Assembly (NCBI GenBank): GCA_946480675.1
Contig: CAMLKS010000063.1
Span: 1 to 9,675 of the forward strand
Direction of reading: 5' to 3'
Source of the DNA: an uncultured Bacteroidota bacterium
GTDB taxonomy: Bacteria > Bacteroidota > Bacteroidia > Chitinophagales > Chitinophagaceae
DNA: 9,675 nucleotides
The notes beneath the pieces were generated by a model, which searched no databases, had not been told where the DNA came from, and saw only the letters and a list, made by a program, of their open reading frames with translations. Shown here one piece after another: positions 7,483 to 9,675 of the stretch. Each line of letters starts with the position of its first letter. Position 1 is the stretch's first letter. The translations under genes and the position numbers were made by a program.

Positions 7483-8031
7483 CTACTTCTTGTTCCACAT
7501 GGGCTTTTCTTTCAGCACCTGTTTATACACTTTGCAGTTGCTATCATGCGCGCCGGGCAGGTAGCCTATGCTCATCAGGAATTCATTCACTATTTCACCA
7601 CCCGTAAAGCGGAAGGTTTTCTTAAACAACTTCACCCATTCTTCCTTAGTTTTCGGATGGTTGGCTTCCAGCCATTTTTCAAAAGAGCCATATTCTTTTT
7701 GCAGTTGCAATATGGTTTTGGCATTTTCTATGGCTGCATTTATTTTCAGCCGGTTGCGGATGATACCTGCATCCTGCATCAGCCTTTCCCTATCGGCTTC
7801 TGTATAGGCAGCTACTTTCTTGAGGTTGAAATTATGATATGCCTTGCGGAAGCCAGCTTCTTTCTTCAATATGGTTTCCCAGCTCAGTCCTGCCTGGTTT
7901 ATCTCCAGTAGCAGCCTGCCAAACAGTTCGTTGTCATCATGTATAGGGAAACCATAATGGTTATCGTGGTAGTTTTTATGTAGCGCCTTTTTTTCTTCAG
8001 GCATGTATTCTATAACAGTGCAGTAAGACAT
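7483..8031 (-). CDS. tag: DNA-3-methyladenine glycosylase I
   Basis: This is a base-excision-repair enzyme that removes 3-methyladenine from alkylated DNA in the cytoplasm. At 182 aa it matches the usual length of Tag. The structural zinc site of the family is complete: Cys4, His22 (in YHDNHYG), His162 and Cys166 (HDSNC). The conserved helix LLLEINQAGLSWETILKK (41-58) carries Glu43, which corresponds to the base-recognition glutamate, and Trp51. DAGIIRNRLKINAAIENA is also characteristic. The gene is convergent with the anti-sigma-like gene, whose stop lies 20 nt away, with no hairpin terminator between them. The dihydrofolate-reductase-like gene lies 92 nt upstream on the same strand, so co-transcription is possible but not shown. 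Confidence 0.96.
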   Translation of the reverse strand: MSYCTVIEYMPEEKKALHKNYHDNHYGFPIHDDNELFGRLLLEINQAGLSWETILKKEAGFRKAYHNFNLKKVAAYTEADRERLMQDAGIIRNRLKINAAIENAKTILQLQKEYGSFEKWLEANHPKTKEEWVKLFKKTFRFTGGEIVNEFLMSIGYLPGAHDSNCKVYKQVLKEKPMWNKK

Positions 8032-8123
8032 GTATGCAAAAAATAAATCCCGGTAAACTTAAAGGTTTGCCAGGATATAAAATTATAAATGCCTCCGCAC
8101 AGGCTATCAGTGAAAACTATTTG

Positions 8124-8690
8124 CTATTTAGGCTCATATTGCAGGCGCACAATGCCGCTGTTATATACCTGGCTGTCGGTCAGTTTCAGCTGGCGAAAGC
8201 TATCCAGCCCGCCAAAAATACCATCACCCTTGCCCAGTGCTACCGGGTTTACAAACAGGTGGTACTCATCTATCAGCCCTTCCTTTATCAATGCCGATAC
8301 AAAGGAGCTACCGCCATATACAATCAGGTCTTTGCCCGGTTGTTGTTTCAGTTTGTTTACCTCGGCAACAATATCGCCGGTGGCTATGCTGGTGTTGGGC
8401 CAGGTGCTTTCGCTCATGGTTTTGGTAAATACTACTTTGTGCAATGCCGTAATGCGGGTGGCCACTTCATACATCGGGTTATCGGGCTGCATGTTCACAT
8501 CTTCCCAATAGGGGATATAATCTACCGCCAGCTTGCGGCCTATCAGTATGGCATCGCTGCTGTCTGCCAGTGCCAGCACATGCGGACGTATCTCTTCCCA
8601 TGCCCAGGTTACCCATGTTTGTTCATCATTCGGCCCGGTAGATACAAAGCCATCTATAGATATCTGTACTTGTAGTTTTAGTTTTCTCAT
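8124..8690 (-). CDS. Dihydrofolate reductase family protein (RibD C-terminal-like)
   Basis: This 188-aa cytoplasmic protein has the DHFR/RibD reductase fold, usually an NAD(P)H-dependent oxidoreductase; many stand-alone members like this have no known substrate. Recognisable parts are the N-terminal strand and turn LQVQISIDGFVS (6-17), the cofactor-loop segment AILIGRKLA (47-55), VVFTKT (86-91), and the C-terminal glycine loop LIVYGGSSFVSALIKEGLI (122-140) followed by DEYHLFVNPVALGKG (141-155). Both conserved glycine pairs are present, so it looks intact. It is not a true FolA: the overall pattern is that of the YyaP/RibD_C group, and there is no riboflavin gene nearby. It is divergent from the helicase gene, with a -7-like site 22 nt upstream of the ATG. 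Confidence 0.9.
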   Translation of the reverse strand: MRKLKLQVQISIDGFVSTGPNDEQTWVTWAWEEIRPHVLALADSSDAILIGRKLAVDYIPYWEDVNMQPDNPMYEVATRITALHKVVFTKTMSESTWPNTSIATGDIVAEVNKLKQQPGKDLIVYGGSSFVSALIKEGLIDEYHLFVNPVALGKGDGIFGGLDSFRQLKLTDSQVYNSGIVRLQYEPK

Positions 8691-8712
8691 AGCTTTCGCA
8701 ACTGTTTGATTG

Positions 8713-8720
8713 CAAATATA
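8713..8720 (-). promoter_or_regulatory. -7 promoter element of the DHFR-like gene
   Basis: Read on the minus strand the site is TATATTTG, a perfect TAnnTTTG match 22 nt upstream of the ATG at 8690, which predicts a leader of about 15-20 nt. No TTTG is present at the -33 position. Confidence 0.42.
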
Positions 8721-8764
8721 TGCAGTTGTTTGGTTGCGGGAAATATTTCTTTATATGATGAACT

Positions 8765-8796
8765 AATCAACCTATCAACCGGTTAACCAATCAACC
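8765..8796. repeat. Four-unit 8-bp degenerate tandem repeat
   Basis: Four consecutive 8-mers run without gaps: AATCAACC, TATCAACC, GGTTAACC, AATCAACC. They are followed by four more C. The third unit is a perfect palindrome (GGTTAACC). The array lies in the 152-nt spacer between the divergent DHFR-like and helicase genes. Function is unknown; it may be a simple slippage-generated array or an operator. Confidence 0.6.
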
Positions 8797-8829
8797 CCCC
8801 ACCAATATCTATATATCACATATTTTCTG

Positions 8830-8837
8830 TATTTTTG
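8830..8837 (+). promoter_or_regulatory. -7 promoter element of the helicase gene
   Basis: TATTTTTG is a perfect match to TAnnTTTG and ends only 5 nt before the ATG at 8843. If used, transcription would start at or next to the A of the start codon, giving a leaderless or nearly leaderless mRNA. No TTTG is found 19-21 nt upstream. Confidence 0.42.
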
Positions 8838-8842
8838 CAGTA

Positions 8843-9675
8843 ATGCAAAAGAAAAATTACGATATAGATAGCATACTTACCAATCTTAATATCAAAGCGC
8901 TCAACCCTATGCAGGAGGCTGCGCTGAAACATAGTGGGGCGGAGGATGATGTGATATTACTCTCGGCCACGGGCTCGGGCAAAACCCTTGCCTTCCTGCT
9001 GCCGATACTTGAACTGCTCGATTTTGATAACAAACTGACTACACAGGCGCTCATCGTGGTGCCATCGCGCGAACTGGCCTTGCAGATAGAACAAGTATTC
9101 CGCAGCATGGGCACGGGCCTGAAAATTACCTGCTGCTACGGTGGCCACCTGCGCGAAACGGAGGAGAACAATCTGGTGCAGCCGCCTGCTGTAATAGTAG
9201 GAACACCCGGCCGCCTGTGCGATCATATCCGCCGTACCAATATTACCGTAGATAGCATTCATACACTGGTGCTGGATGAGTTTGATAAATGCCTTGACCT
9301 GGGCTTCCAGGAAGAGGTAGAGTTTATCATCGATTCCCTGCCCAATATCAATAAGCGCATTCTTACATCGGCCACGCGCCCCGAAGAGATACCCGATTTT
9401 GTAGGTTTGAACGAACCTACTACGCTCGATTTCCTCACCGGCGAAGAAGCCAAGGAAGTAAGGCTGGAAGTAAAACAGGTATTGTCTGATGACCGCGACA
9501 AGTTGGATACGTTGTTCCGCTTATTGTGCATACTCAACCGTTCTACCATCGTCTTCTGTAATCACCGCGAAGCCGTAGAGCGCACCAGTGCCTATCTTAC
9601 CGAGAAAGGTATCAACAACGAATTTTACCACGGTGCCATGGAGCAGCGGGAACGGGAAGTGGCGCTGGCCAAGTT
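8843..9675 (+). CDS. DEAD-box-type ATP-dependent RNA helicase (3' truncated by window)
   Basis: This is the N-terminal 277 residues of a superfamily 2 RNA helicase that would unwind or remodel RNA in the cytoplasm (ribosome assembly, mRNA decay or translation); the specific role is unknown. The motifs run in order: Q-motif region ALNPMQEAAL (19-28, Gln24), motif I ATGSGKT (42-48), motif Ia PSRELA (74-79), GG (100-101), motif Ib TPGR (121-124), motif II DEFD (145-148), motif III SAT (176-178), the start of the second RecA domain with motif IV IVFCN (236-240), and YHGAMEQRERE (262-272). Motif II is DEFD rather than DEAD, which keeps the catalytic Asp-Glu. The ATG at 8843 is the only start between the upstream stop at 8759 and the Q motif, and it leaves almost no N-terminal extension. 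The frame is still open at the window end, so the C-terminal tail cannot be assessed. Confidence 0.95.
   Translation, partial: MQKKNYDIDSILTNLNIKALNPMQEAALKHSGAEDDVILLSATGSGKTLAFLLPILELLDFDNKLTTQALIVVPSRELALQIEQVFRSMGTGLKITCCYGGHLRETEENNLVQPPAVIVGTPGRLCDHIRRTNITVDSIHTLVLDEFDKCLDLGFQEEVEFIIDSLPNINKRILTSATRPEEIPDFVGLNEPTTLDFLTGEEAKEVRLEVKQVLSDDRDKLDTLFRLLCILNRSTIVFCNHREAVERTSAYLTEKGINNEFYHGAMEQREREVALAK

Noticed and set aside
8032..8123. Terminator or promoter between the DHFR-like gene and tag
   Set aside because: Only a 4-bp stem (GCCT/AGGC) without a U-tract, and a near-miss -7 element with one extra T (TATTTTTTG), are present; neither is convincing.
8034..8675. 213-aa open frame on the + strand opposite the DHFR-like gene
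   Set aside because: It is antisense to a clear DHFR-family protein, its translation matches nothing I recognise, and the length follows from the codon usage of the real gene.
8698..8728. Inverted repeat CAACTG / CAGTTG around the DHFR-like promoter
   Set aside because: The arms are only 6 nt with an 18-nt spacer in AT-rich DNA, too weak to call an operator.

Overview
The window reads as ordinary chromosomal DNA of a Bacteroidota bacterium, most likely Chitinophagales/Chitinophagaceae. The evidence is a secreted PKD-domain protein with a C-terminal type IX secretion (T9SS) sorting domain, several matches to the Bacteroidota -7 promoter element TAnnTTTG, almost no Shine-Dalgarno sequences, and protein families typical of that phylum. 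I found no rRNA, tRNA, CRISPR array, insertion sequence or phage gene.

Layout from left to right. A PaaI-type hotdog thioesterase (+) is followed by a family 2 glycosyltransferase (+), which ends at a strong bidirectional terminator. Two minus-strand genes follow: the T9SS-sorted PKD protein, and hppA, an ion-pumping membrane pyrophosphatase with its own intrinsic terminator. Divergent from hppA is a two-gene unit (+): an ECF sigma factor overlapped by 4 nt by a membrane protein with a zinc-binding anti-sigma-like N-terminus and a C-terminal TPR-like region. This unit runs convergently into tag (-), a 3-methyladenine DNA glycosylase. Upstream of tag on the same strand is a dihydrofolate-reductase-like protein (-). 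Divergent from that is a DEAD-box-type RNA helicase (+) cut off by the window end.

The genes mostly look like separate housekeeping or accessory units. The one clear functional pair is the sigma factor and its membrane regulator, which probably form an envelope-signalling switch. I did not find a convincing undescribed multi-gene system. The points most worth a second look are: (1) HppA lacks the usual gate glutamate of transmembrane helix 6 but has a glutamate in helix 5, with a K+-dependence signature; (2) a stretch resembling a TonB-receptor plug lies in the predicted periplasmic part of the anti-sigma-like protein; (3) two genes have -7 elements so close to the ATG that their transcripts would have almost no leader; (4) an 8-bp tandem repeat lies upstream of the helicase; (5) the helicase has DEFD in place of DEAD.
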